From contig DHKO01000020.1 in the NCBI GenBank assembly GCA_002404895.1, forward strand, positions 52,335 to 76,102: a DNA stretch of 23,768 bases, given 5' to 3'. Within the stretch, counting starts at the first letter, position 1; the number at the start of each line of letters is the position of its first letter. The notes under the pieces are model-generated. The model was not told the origin of the DNA. It did no database searches and saw nothing but the letters and a program-made list of their open reading frames with translations. The position numbers were made by a program, and so were the translations under genes. Of the stretch, positions 15,111-22,533 are shown piece by piece. This DNA is from Treponema sp. UBA4692. GTDB taxonomy: Bacteria; Spirochaetota; Spirochaetia; Treponematales; Treponemataceae.

Positions 15111-16355
15111 GTGCATTTTTTTAAAACATCTATTGTAACTTCTTTTTTTCTTGCTTTTATTCCTTGCTTTGTTTTTTCACAGGCACAAGTTGCAAATTCA
15201 GCCGGGGCTTCAGACTCGGTAAAAGAAGAAAAATCTCTTTTTCAGGCAAATGCGCAGCTTGCCATGTCGAGCGCAGATTATCAGGTTACGGCAGGCGACA
15301 CTTATGCCCTTGCCTTTTACTCAAACGGAACGTCAGTTTCTTACACAATTACAGTAGATTCATCTTATAAAATCCGAATCGCAAATTTGGGCTCTCTAAA
15401 CTGTGCGGGACTTTCTTTCTTGCAGCTTAAGCAAAACATCGAAAACCTCGTAATGAAAAACTATCCGCTCAGTGTCGTAACCTTTGTTATGCTCCAGCCA
15501 GGCATCTTTAAAGTCGTAATAAAAGGCGAAGTTTCCGCTGTTCACGAAGAAAATGCCTGGGCTTTGACAAGGCTTTCTGCAATTGCCGCCAAAGCAGGAC
15601 TTACAGAACAATCCTCAACCCGAAACATAAAAATAACAAGCCAAAATGGCAAATCAAAAATCTGTGATTTATTTAAGGCAAGGCGCAACGGCGATTTTTC
15701 GCAAGATCCATATTTGCGTCCAGGCGACACAATCGAATTTTTCCGGCGCAACCGCAAAGTTTCAATCTCCGGCGCAGTAGAACGCGAAGGCACTTATGAA
15801 CTTTTGGCAAACGAAAATCTTAGCGATTTAATCAGTTCCTATGCCCATGGCACAACAAAAACCGCAAATCTCACAAAAATCCGCCTTATCCGCATAAGCG
15901 AAGAAGACGAAAAAATACAAAAAATCACATATCTTGCAAAATCAGACATAGACAAAAATTATATTCTCAACGACAAAGATTCTGTCTATATTTCTGATTG
16001 GCACGAAGAACAGCCGTTTATCGAATTAAAGGGAATTATAAAAAATCCGCAGACTGGCGAAACCACAAATAACGCTTACAATGCCGCTTCTTACAATACA
16101 TATAGAACAAAAATTCAATTTTTTGCCGACGAAAACTATTCTTCGTTGATTTACCGAATTCGAGATGCATTTACTGTTTTTTCAGACTTAAAAAATGCAT
16201 ACGTTCAGCGCGAAGACCAGAAAATCGCAATCGAAGCGCAAAAAATACTGGACGACCCTCAGTTTATAAGTCCATATTTAGTTCAAAAAGGCGATGAGCT
16301 TGTTATTCCGTACAAGAAGATGTTTGACAGCAATTCATCAGGTCTTGATTTTTAG
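15111..16355 (+). CDS. SLBB-domain export protein paralogue, C-terminally short
   Basis: The 414-residue product starts at GTG, with GAGGGAG about eight bases upstream. A signal peptide (about 1-23, ending FVFS) is followed by a Poly_export/SLBB body that closely parallels the 500-residue protein at 12022-13524. Shared stretches include VTAGD, YKIRIANLG, NAWALTRLS, DPYLRPGD or NPYLRPGD, and SGAVEREGTYELL versus NGAVERPGVYELL. Similarity runs to VIPYKKMF, equivalent to IVPFKQFF in the longer protein. There this copy ends after nine more residues, lacking the last SLBB block and the hydrophobic anchor. No homologous remnant is visible after the stop, so it is not a fresh frameshift. It may be a soluble or periplasmic partner or variant exporter. 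Regulation by the divergent XRE protein is inferred from the operators. Confidence 0.85.
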   Translation: MHFFKTSIVTSFFLAFIPCFVFSQAQVANSAGASDSVKEEKSLFQANAQLAMSSADYQVTAGDTYALAFYSNGTSVSYTITVDSSYKIRIANLGSLNCAGLSFLQLKQNIENLVMKNYPLSVVTFVMLQPGIFKVVIKGEVSAVHEENAWALTRLSAIAAKAGLTEQSSTRNIKITSQNGKSKICDLFKARRNGDFSQDPYLRPGDTIEFFRRNRKVSISGAVEREGTYELLANENLSDLISSYAHGTTKTANLTKIRLIRISEEDEKIQKITYLAKSDIDKNYILNDKDSVYISDWHEEQPFIELKGIIKNPQTGETTNNAYNAASYNTYRTKIQFFADENYSSLIYRIRDAFTVFSDLKNAYVQREDQKIAIEAQKILDDPQFISPYLVQKGDELVIPYKKMFDSNSSGLDF

Positions 16356-16405
16356 AATTTATAGCGAAGAAAAAACTGTCCTTCTCTGCGCCACTGCCCT
16401 TTCTC

Positions 16406-17173
16406 TTAAAGTTTTGCCTCAAAGTCTTCCAGAATTTTTTCAGAATTTTCATTTATAGTTTTGGCGATTTTTTCTATTTTAAGCCCAAGAACTTCTGCAA
16501 TATCTTTGTAAATTCTCTTTATTAAAAAAACCGAACTGTCTGTTCCGCCAAGCCACCTTTCAGAATCAGGATTGTCGGTTTCTGCCAAAATCAAATTCAG
16601 CGGAGTTTGCTCCAAAAGTTTTTGAATATGCTTTGAGCGTATAGTTTCGCAGCCAAAAGTCTGCATATAATTTCGACTGACAAATTCCTTATAGATTTCT
16701 TCCGGGCCGTCATACCAATGAATAACCGGCTTTGCAAAAGGATATTCTTCCAAAATTCTACAGATTTTTTCTTCGGCGTCCTTTGTATGAATCACGCAAT
16801 ATTTTTTTTCCTGATTGCAGTGTTCAAGAAAAAATCTCAAGACTTCTTCCTGCGCCACAGGCGCCGCTTCTTTGTACCAGCAAAAATCCATTCCGATTTC
16901 GCCAATAATATGAGATTCTTTTAAAAATTTCTCGTATTCACAAAGCTTTTCTTTTTCTAAAAGCACTTTTTCCGGATGAATTCCCAAGGTTGCAATTATA
17001 TTTGCCTTAAAACCCAAGGCTTTGGCTTTTTGAGCAATCTGGCAATTTTTTTTATAAGAATCAAGGTCTACCGAAGCCGCAACAATTGTTCCGCAATAAG
17101 AAGGAAGCTGTTCAAAAAGTTCGTTTTGGTTTTTGTATAAATCCAGGTGCGTATGAAAATCAACAAACTGCAT
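16406..17173 (-). CDS. TatD-family metal-dependent hydrolase
   Basis: A TIM-barrel metallo-hydrolase of the TatD deoxyribonuclease family; members have 3'-5' exonuclease or related phosphoesterase activity in DNA repair or turnover. It has 255 residues, the family norm. Metal ligands are all visible: His7 and His9 in DFHTHLD, Glu92 in GEIGMD, His129 in VIHTKDA, His152 in VIHWYDG and Asp200 in AETDNP. IATLGIHPE provides the conserved strand-2 motif. The gene stands alone, convergent with the SLBB paralogue. No SD precedes ATG 17173. A candidate promoter (17184-17213) would start transcription within a few bases of the ATG. Confidence 0.92.
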   Translation of the reverse strand: MQFVDFHTHLDLYKNQNELFEQLPSYCGTIVAASVDLDSYKKNCQIAQKAKALGFKANIIATLGIHPEKVLLEKEKLCEYEKFLKESHIIGEIGMDFCWYKEAAPVAQEEVLRFFLEHCNQEKKYCVIHTKDAEEKICRILEEYPFAKPVIHWYDGPEEIYKEFVSRNYMQTFGCETIRSKHIQKLLEQTPLNLILAETDNPDSERWLGGTDSSVFLIKRIYKDIAEVLGLKIEKIAKTINENSEKILEDFEAKL

Positions 17174-17183
17174 AAAATCAATA

Positions 17184-17213
17184 AAAATAGCATTTTTGGA
17201 AATTTTTTTTCAA
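17184..17213 (-). promoter_or_regulatory. Promoter candidate for the TatD-family gene
   Basis: Minus-strand TTGAAA (17213-17208), 18-base spacer, TATTTT (17189-17184). The implied start is near 17177, about four bases before the ATG, consistent with the absence of an SD. The region is very AT-rich, so chance matches are likely. Confidence 0.35.
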
Positions 17214-17261
17214 GTTGATAAAATTTTATTTAGCCCAATCTCCGAGTTTTATAGTTTAATG

Positions 17262-17425
17262 TCATCAAGAGATTCCCTTGTCAAGCAAGGGAATGACATA
17301 AAGCGGACTGTCGTTATCAGGCTTGTCATTTTGTCATTATCATGCTAGCTACCTTGTCATTATCGGGCTTGACCCGACAATCTCTAAAAAAACTACACTA
17401 GATTGCCGTGTCAGCACGGAAACAA
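17262..17425. repeat. Intergenic hairpin-repeat cluster, locus 1
   Basis: This fills most of the 382-base gene-free stretch between the TatD gene and the binding-protein gene. A minus-oriented copy (17272-17294: arms ATTCCCTTG/CAAGGGAAT) is followed by plus-oriented left-half copies starting near 17308 and 17331. A complete copy follows (17354-17384: TGTCATTATCGGG-CTTGA-CCCGACAATCTCT), then a decayed minus copy (17401-17425, arms CCGTG/CACGG). All share GTCATT before the stem, a CTTGA-like loop and AATCT after it. No coding sequence or RNA gene is visible here. The same family occurs at 22534-22756. Confidence 0.85.
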
Positions 17426-17472
17426 CTCATAGATAACTGTTCTTTTTTAAATTCGAAATCCGGACTATTTAT

Positions 17473-17504
17473 AAAAAAAGCTGGCAGTTTTTAAAACCGC
17501 CAGC
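17473..17504 (-). terminator. Rho-independent terminator of the liv operon
   Basis: On the minus strand GCTGGCGGTTT pairs with AAACTGCCAGC (one G-U pair), followed by seven U residues (17479-17473). It lies about 50 bases beyond the stop of the binding-protein gene. Confidence 0.92.
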
Positions 17505-17555
17505 CTCGTTCTGACCTTATTTATCGGTCATTTTTTGTTAATTTGTAATTTGTTT

Positions 17556-18806
17556 TTATTTTAAAGGAGCTGGATACTGAACATCGGCAGCGGCTTCTTC
17601 AAATGGCCATACTGTTGCCCATTCTCCGTTCTGAATCTGAGCAATAGCAACTGTCGCAGGAATGTTATTGTGATGATGTTTTACACCGTCGATAACTTCA
17701 TCTCCAAACTTGATTTCGTTATATGGAAGAATGATTTTTGGACCATTTGGGAACTGTCCAACGATATGCATACTTGCGAGAGCGTCGCGAACTTTTGTTC
17801 CGTCTGTTGAACCCGCCTGTTCAAATGCTGTTTTCAAAATCCAGATTGCAGTAAATGATTCGGCAGAATGTCCGTTCATATCTACGCCATATTTTGCCTT
17901 GAATTTATCATTGATTTCTTTTCCTTTCGGGAAGTCAGCAGAAAATTCAACTACAGAAGCGATTCCGTTTGAAATTCCAGGTGTCGCAGGAATAAATGAA
18001 GGATCAGCAAATCCGTTTGCTTTTGCAACAATTACAGGCGGATGAGCGTTCTGTTCTGTAAGTGTTTTTGTAAAGAGAATTGCATCTGCAATGTAAGATT
18101 CACAAAGAACTGCATCTGGCTTAGCGTTGCGGATTTTCAAAACTTCAGATGTCAAATCTGTTGTTCCGCCCGAATACTGAACTTCTGCTACAATGTTAAA
18201 TCCGTATTTTGGAGCGAGAATTCTTGAACAACGGATAAGTTCCTGTCCAATGTTTGAGTTATCTGCAAAAATTGCAATGTTCTTCATAGGAACGCCTTTT
18301 TTATCTTCCAAATCTTTGAGGTAAAGATACTGGTCTTCTACATAGTCTGTGTTTGTAGGACACATACGGAAGAAATATTCGAGTCCCTGGCTAGAAAGGT
18401 TGTCTACTGTCGAAATTGCAGTAATTTCTGGAATTTTATACTGTTCACAAACCTGAGCCGCAATTGCTGTAATTGTTGACTGGTGGCAACCAAGAATTGC
18501 ATTAACTTTATCCTGAGTTACAAGGCGTTCAGCAACAGAACGGCCAACTTTTGGGTCACCCTGAGTATCGCCACGGACAATTTCGATTTTGCGTCCATTT
18601 ACACCGCCCTGAGCGTTAATCATATCAACAGCAAAATCAACACCGCGCATAATATTGTTTCCAATTGCCGCCTTATCTCCAGAAAGCGCGTACATTGCGC
18701 CAATTTTGATTGTCTGTGCTTCAGCAGATTTTTTTTCACAACCAACTGTAAACACAGCCGCTGCAATAAGAGCAGCTCCTGTCAAAACTTTTGTAATTTT
18801 TTTCAT
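17556..18806 (-). CDS. livK: Branched-chain amino-acid type substrate-binding lipoprotein (Leu/Ile/Val-binding family)
   Basis: Receptor lipoprotein for the LivHMGF importer. From ATG 18806 it has 416 residues. The signal peptide MKKITKVLTGAALIAAAVFT ends in VGC, with Cys23 as the acylation site; the lipobox is relaxed, as in spirochaetes. The mature part begins IKIGAMYALSGDKAAIGNN, the standard Peripla_BP_6 opening. It contains ILGCHQSTITAIAAQVCEQ (lobe-1 ligand-binding loop with Ser/Thr) and AESFTAIWILKTAFEQAGS near the end. AAGGAGG eight bases before ATG 18806 decides the start over a TTG seven codons upstream. It is last in the operon, 58 bases after livF, and is followed by a strong terminator. 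Ligand could be Leu/Ile/Val, another amino acid, amide or urea; sequence alone does not settle it. Confidence 0.9.
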   Translation of the reverse strand: MKKITKVLTGAALIAAAVFTVGCEKKSAEAQTIKIGAMYALSGDKAAIGNNIMRGVDFAVDMINAQGGVNGRKIEIVRGDTQGDPKVGRSVAERLVTQDKVNAILGCHQSTITAIAAQVCEQYKIPEITAISTVDNLSSQGLEYFFRMCPTNTDYVEDQYLYLKDLEDKKGVPMKNIAIFADNSNIGQELIRCSRILAPKYGFNIVAEVQYSGGTTDLTSEVLKIRNAKPDAVLCESYIADAILFTKTLTEQNAHPPVIVAKANGFADPSFIPATPGISNGIASVVEFSADFPKGKEINDKFKAKYGVDMNGHSAESFTAIWILKTAFEQAGSTDGTKVRDALASMHIVGQFPNGPKIILPYNEIKFGDEVIDGVKHHHNNIPATVAIAQIQNGEWATVWPFEEAAADVQYPAPLK

Positions 18807-18864
18807 AAAAGAGTCCTCCTTCTTCAACTCGTTTACAATATTCTTATGTTAAAGGTCTTTAACC

Positions 18865-19572
18865 TTAAATGCCAAGATATGCTTTTTTTACATGCTCATT
18901 TTTTTCGAGCTCTTCTGCCGTCTGCTCCAAAACAACATGACCGTTTTCGATTACATAGCCGTAATCAGAAACAGCAAGCGCTTTTGTAATATCCTGCTCG
19001 ACAAGCAAAATACCGATATTTTTTTCTCTGGCAAGATGAACTGCAATTTCCAGAATATCATCAACAATATTTGGAGCAAGACCAAGCGACGGCTCGTCCA
19101 AAATCAAAAGCTTTGGAAGACCGGCCAACGCGCGCGCAACTGCAACCATCTGCTGTTCACCGCCAGAAAGAGTTCCTGTAATCTGCTTGCGGCGTTCCTT
19201 CAGTTTTGGAAACGCTTCGTAAACAAATTCTTCAGTTTCGGCAAATTTTGCCTTTGCTTCCTTGCTGTATGCGCCCATTTCCAGATTTTCGTAAACCGTC
19301 ATTCCGGTAAAAAGCTGCCTTCCTTCCGGAACCTGAATAATTCCCTGATCCAAAATAAAACGGCTAGAACGGTCAGCAAGCTCTTCTCCGTTAAAAATAA
19401 CAGAACCGCTGCTTGCCTTTACCATTCCGGTAATTGTGCGGACAGTCGTTGTCTTTCCAGCGCCATTTGAACCAAGCACAGCAACAACCTGTCCGTCCTT
19501 TACTTCAAGAGAAATGTTCCACAAAACCTGAACTTTGCCGTATCCGGCACAAAGATTATTAACTTTAAGCAT
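18865..19572 (-). CDS. livF: Branched-chain amino-acid ABC transporter ATPase LivF
   Basis: Cytoplasmic ATP-hydrolysing subunit that drives the Liv importer, paired with LivG. It has 235 residues, the normal size. Walker A is GSNGAGKTT (34-42), the LivF-typical VPEGRQLF begins at 81, the ABC signature LSGGE is at 135-139, and Walker B with the catalytic Glu is LLILDEPSLGLAP. The switch His is replaced by Gln in LLVEQD, as usual in LivF proteins. The start lies just after the livG stop, with only three bases between, indicating translational coupling. Confidence 0.95.
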   Translation of the reverse strand: MLKVNNLCAGYGKVQVLWNISLEVKDGQVVAVLGSNGAGKTTTVRTITGMVKASSGSVIFNGEELADRSSRFILDQGIIQVPEGRQLFTGMTVYENLEMGAYSKEAKAKFAETEEFVYEAFPKLKERRKQITGTLSGGEQQMVAVARALAGLPKLLILDEPSLGLAPNIVDDILEIAVHLAREKNIGILLVEQDITKALAVSDYGYVIENGHVVLEQTAEELEKNEHVKKAYLGI

Positions 19573-19575
19573 AAA

Positions 19576-20313
19576 CTATTTTCCCTTTTTTCCAAGATAA
19601 ACTTCAATTACATACGGATCATTCATTACCTGCAAAGGCGTACCTTCGGCAATTTTTTCTCCATGGTGCAAAACAATAACTTTTTCGCAAAGATTTACGA
19701 CAGCTTTCATAATATGCTCAATCAAAAACACAGTTATTCCGCTTTCGTTAATTTTGTGAATCAGCTCAATCGCCTGATCAGTTTCGGCAGGGTTCAAACC
19801 GGCCATAACCTCGTCCAAAAAAAGCATTTCCGGTCTTGTTGCCAGGGCACGCGCCATTTCCAGACGTTTTTGGTCTGGAGTTCCCATTTCTCCGGCAATT
19901 GCATTGCGCTTTGAATAAAGGCCTGTAAATTCCAAGACTTCTTCCGCAATATCTTTAGCTTCCGCCAAATTTTTTGCCTTGTCTTTTCCAAAAAAAGCGC
20001 TCGGCACAATGTTGTCCAAAACAGAAAGCGTCGAAAGAGGCTTCATAATCTGGAAAGTTCTTGCAATTCCCATATCAGTATAGTTAAAAGGCTTGCAATC
20101 GGTAATATCCCGCCCTTTGTAAAAAATATGTCCTTCTGACGGCGGATAATATCCGCAAATCATATTAAAAGTTGTTGATTTTCCGGCGCCGTTCGGGCCA
20201 ATCATTCCAGTAATTTTGCCTTCTTCGATTTCGAGGGAAAGATCATTTACTGCACGAAGACCACGGAAGTTTTTTGAAATATGTTCTACTTTGATAATTG
20301 GTGTATCGCTCAT
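19576..20313 (-). CDS. livG: Branched-chain amino-acid ABC transporter ATPase LivG
   Basis: Second cytoplasmic ATPase of the Liv importer. From ATG 20313 (AAGGAG six bases upstream) it has 245 residues; an in-frame start at 20400 would overlap the end of livM and is rejected. Walker A is GPNGAGKST (39-47), the Q-loop is ARTFQ (84-88), and Walker B is LFLDE (164-168) followed by VMAGLNP, diagnostic for LivG. The usual signature LSYGQ is altered: AGEMGTPDQKRLEMARAL (140-157). From memory, a LivG subgroup with PDQ/PDR-type signatures exists, so this probably does not mean loss of function. The switch region reads FLIEHIMKAVV. Confidence 0.93.
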   Translation of the reverse strand: MSDTPIIKVEHISKNFRGLRAVNDLSLEIEEGKITGMIGPNGAGKSTTFNMICGYYPPSEGHIFYKGRDITDCKPFNYTDMGIARTFQIMKPLSTLSVLDNIVPSAFFGKDKAKNLAEAKDIAEEVLEFTGLYSKRNAIAGEMGTPDQKRLEMARALATRPEMLFLDEVMAGLNPAETDQAIELIHKINESGITVFLIEHIMKAVVNLCEKVIVLHHGEKIAEGTPLQVMNDPYVIEVYLGKKGK

Positions 20314-20356
20314 TTGCTGCTCCTTAGAAGTGATAAAACGCACAAACGCACTTTTA

Positions 20357-21373
20357 TCACGCTTCCTCCCCTGCTTTTTTTCCAAAAATCTTAACATCAA
20401 TCCATTCTTTTACTCTGCTCTTCGAATACCAGCCCAAAATTCCAACCGGCCTAAAGCGAATAATACAAAGCAAGGTAATTGCATAAAGAATAAGGTTGAT
20501 TCCCGGCAAAATACCGCCAAATTTATTTCTGAGCCATTCACTCAAAGTAAGAAGAATAATTCCGCCAACAAGCGGACCTTCAACAAAAGCAGCGCCGCCG
20601 ATTACCGCAGGAAGAATAAATTCTGTAGAGAAAGACTGAAGCATAAGGTCGCAGTCAATATAACGGTTGTAATTTGCATAAAAACAGCCAACCATTGCGG
20701 CAATCATAGCGGAAATTACAAGCGCAATAACTTTATATTTCATTGGGTTTATACCAATCGCATTTGCAACATCCTCATCTTCGCGGATAGTTTTTAAGGC
20801 AAAACCAAGCTTGCTTCTGTTGATTTTTTTCATAATCAGATAAACGCCGATCACCATAAGCAAGGCAATGTAATAATAAGGCGTTTTTGAATGAAACCTA
20901 AACTGCGCAAAAGAAGACTCTCCGTACGGAAGCGGAATGCCCATTGCTTTTCCGGCAAACTCCCAGTTAAGCATAAACTGCCTGATTGTCTCGCCAAACG
21001 CAATCGAAACCAAAGTAAAATACGGACCGCGGAGCAAAAAGCACGGATAAAAAACAATACCTGCAATTAGACCGACAAAAATCATTGCAATAGGAATCGC
21101 AACCCACGGATTCATACCGCTTTTTGTCATAAACAGACAGGCAACATAAGCGCCAAGACCCATATACGCGGCGTGTCCAAGAGAATTTTGGCCAGTCATA
21201 CCGCCGAGCAAATTCCACGCCAAAGACATTGTCGTAGTATAGAAAATAACTATAAAAACATTTACAAGATACGGATTGCCAGCAAAGACAATCGGCAGCA
21301 AAACCAAAACCAGCATAAAAACAGCAAGCAAAGCCGCCCGTCTTTTTTTATAAGTAGTCGTTAAATCAAACAT
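20357..21373 (-). CDS. livM: Branched-chain amino-acid ABC transporter permease LivM
   Basis: Inner-membrane subunit that forms the Liv channel with LivH. It has 338 residues from ATG 21373, supported by GGGGGA nine bases upstream; a TTG eight codons earlier is less likely. Family marks: AWNLLGGMTGQNSLGHAAYMG early on (first 20 residues of the block are the LivM 'N-x-x-G-x-x-G-x-x-S-x-G-H' motif), TLVSIAFGETIRQFMLNWEF, and the C-terminal ATPase-contact segment LGFALKTIREDEDVANAIG followed by GGAAFVEGPLVGGIILL. About nine hydrophobic segments. Gaps of about 42 bases to livH and livG indicate one transcript. Confidence 0.94.
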   Translation of the reverse strand: MFDLTTTYKKRRAALLAVFMLVLVLLPIVFAGNPYLVNVFIVIFYTTTMSLAWNLLGGMTGQNSLGHAAYMGLGAYVACLFMTKSGMNPWVAIPIAMIFVGLIAGIVFYPCFLLRGPYFTLVSIAFGETIRQFMLNWEFAGKAMGIPLPYGESSFAQFRFHSKTPYYYIALLMVIGVYLIMKKINRSKLGFALKTIREDEDVANAIGINPMKYKVIALVISAMIAAMVGCFYANYNRYIDCDLMLQSFSTEFILPAVIGGAAFVEGPLVGGIILLTLSEWLRNKFGGILPGINLILYAITLLCIIRFRPVGILGWYSKSRVKEWIDVKIFGKKAGEEA

Positions 21374-21415
21374 ATTATCTGTCCCCCAAAAAATCAAAAT
21401 TAAACCAGCAAAAAA

Positions 21416-22276
21416 CTATCGTCGTCTTAAAATAATAATCTGGCGAACAACAAGAATAATTATGAACGCAACAAACACGGTCAAATCGCGGTAAGTCGGT
21501 CCAATAATAAGACTGCTCATTGTTTCCATAAGCCCAAGACAGATACCGGCAATGCACGCGCCTTGAATCGAACCAAAACCGCCGACAACAACAACAATCA
21601 GCGCCTTAAAGCTAAACTGGCCGCCAACCGTCGGATTTATTACATAGAACAGAGTAAGCAAGTCTCCGGCAATTCCGGCAAGCGCGCAGCCAAGACCGTA
21701 AGTAAAAATGTAGATTTTTTTAACAGGAATACCGACAACTTCCGCGCCAACCGAGTTCTGCGAAACAGCGCGAATCATTTTTCCCATTGTCGAATGTTTT
21801 AGGAAAACAAAAAGCCCGACAGTAATTACAATCAGCGCGCACAAGCTTACAAGCTTAGGAAGAAGAATCGAAACCGGTCCAAGATGAATTGTAATTCCCG
21901 AATAAGGAGTAACAATAGTCCGGTTAAGCGAAGAAAAGATTACAAGAGCAACATTCTGGTACAAAAGACCAAGACCAACCGTCAAAAACAGCAAGTTAGT
22001 AAAGCTATGCGTGCCGAGCGACGGCGTAATAAGAAAGTGCTGAACCAAAGCGCCAATGCCAAAAGTGCAAAGGGCAACAAGCGGAAGCGCGGCATAAGGA
22101 TCAATGCCAAGCTGCGAAAAAACAAAAGTCAGATACATACCGACCATCAGCATTTCGCCATGACAGAAGTTGATGATTTTCATAACACCAAAAATAACGT
22201 TCTGCCCCATACCCATCAGTGAATAAAATCCACCTATCAGAATTCCATTTACCAAAGCCTGAAGAAAAATACCCAT
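21416..22276 (-). CDS. livH: Branched-chain amino-acid ABC transporter permease LivH
   Basis: First gene of the Liv operon; inner-membrane channel partner of LivM. It has 286 residues with about eight hydrophobic segments. Typical marks are LVNGILIGGFYSLMGMGQNV at the N-terminus, FGVMKIINFCHGEMLMVGMY shortly after, KMIRAVSQNSVGAEVVGI as the EAA-like ATPase-contact loop, and VVVGGFGSIQGACIAGICLG near the C-terminus. GAGG eight bases before ATG 22276 supports the start. A weak promoter with three upstream direct repeats lies at 22302-22379. Operon order livH-livM-livG-livF-binding protein places the receptor last, unlike the E. coli arrangement. Confidence 0.94.
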   Translation of the reverse strand: MGIFLQALVNGILIGGFYSLMGMGQNVIFGVMKIINFCHGEMLMVGMYLTFVFSQLGIDPYAALPLVALCTFGIGALVQHFLITPSLGTHSFTNLLFLTVGLGLLYQNVALVIFSSLNRTIVTPYSGITIHLGPVSILLPKLVSLCALIVITVGLFVFLKHSTMGKMIRAVSQNSVGAEVVGIPVKKIYIFTYGLGCALAGIAGDLLTLFYVINPTVGGQFSFKALIVVVVGGFGSIQGACIAGICLGLMETMSSLIIGPTYRDLTVFVAFIIILVVRQIIILRRR

Positions 22277-22301
22277 AAGATGAACCTCGCGTTACTTTTA
22301 A

Positions 22302-22329
22302 AGCCTAACATTCATCTTGCCAAAGTCAA
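22302..22329 (-). promoter_or_regulatory. Promoter candidate for the liv operon
   Basis: Minus-strand -35 TTGACT (22329-22324, five of six), 16-base spacer, -10 TAGGCT (22307-22302, poor). A poor -10 together with repeats just upstream would suit an activator-dependent promoter, but this is only inferred. Confidence 0.4.
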
Positions 22330-22340
22330 ACTAAAAAACA

Positions 22341-22379
22341 GTTATAAAACTAGCCGTTATAAAACGCTTGTTATAAGAA
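22341..22379. repeat. Three direct repeats GTTATAAAAC upstream of the liv promoter
   Basis: GTTATAAAAC at 22341-22350 and 22356-22365, and GTTATAAGAA at 22370-22379, so the period is 15 then 14 bases. They lie 12 to 50 bases upstream of the -35 box, about 1.4 helical turns apart. They may be regulator sites or AT-rich UP-like elements. Confidence 0.7.
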
Positions 22380-22380
22380 T

Positions 22381-22530
22381 TTACAGGAGCGCAAACCGGC
22401 CAACCGCCACTTGCTAACGCGCGGTGCTGCGCACAGCCTGCGGCTTGGCTAATGTCCGGGCTAAAGCTTACGGCAAAACCTAAGTCTTCCCGCTTTTGCA
22501 GAGCAATTCCGACAATGACAATGCGTTTTT
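22381..22530. other. Gene-free G+C-richer intergenic stretch
   Basis: Part of the 610-base gap between livH and the surface-protein gene. It is richer in G+C than its surroundings (CGCGCGGTGCTGCGCACAGC lies near 22419). I see no supported gene, tRNA or recognisable mobile element. An open frame crosses it on the minus strand but shows no protein-like composition. Confidence 0.5.
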
Positions 22531-22533
22531 TTG

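Noticed and set aside
16356..16405. Terminator sought between the convergent SLBB paralogue and TatD genes
   Set aside because: No convincing G+C-rich stem with a U-tract was found in these 50 bases.
17309..17384. CRISPR-like array because of regular 23-base spacing
   Set aside because: Units are degenerate half-hairpins without separate spacers, too few in number, and no cas gene is nearby.
17512..17530. Possible plus-strand terminator TGACC...GGTCA followed by a T-run
   Set aside because: The stem is only five pairs with a nine-base loop, and no plus-strand gene lies upstream that would need it.
18892..19470. 192-codon plus-strand frame opposite livF
   Set aside because: It is the antisense shadow of a well-supported ABC ATPase gene; its composition (Asn, Lys, Phe, Arg, Cys-rich) is not protein-like.
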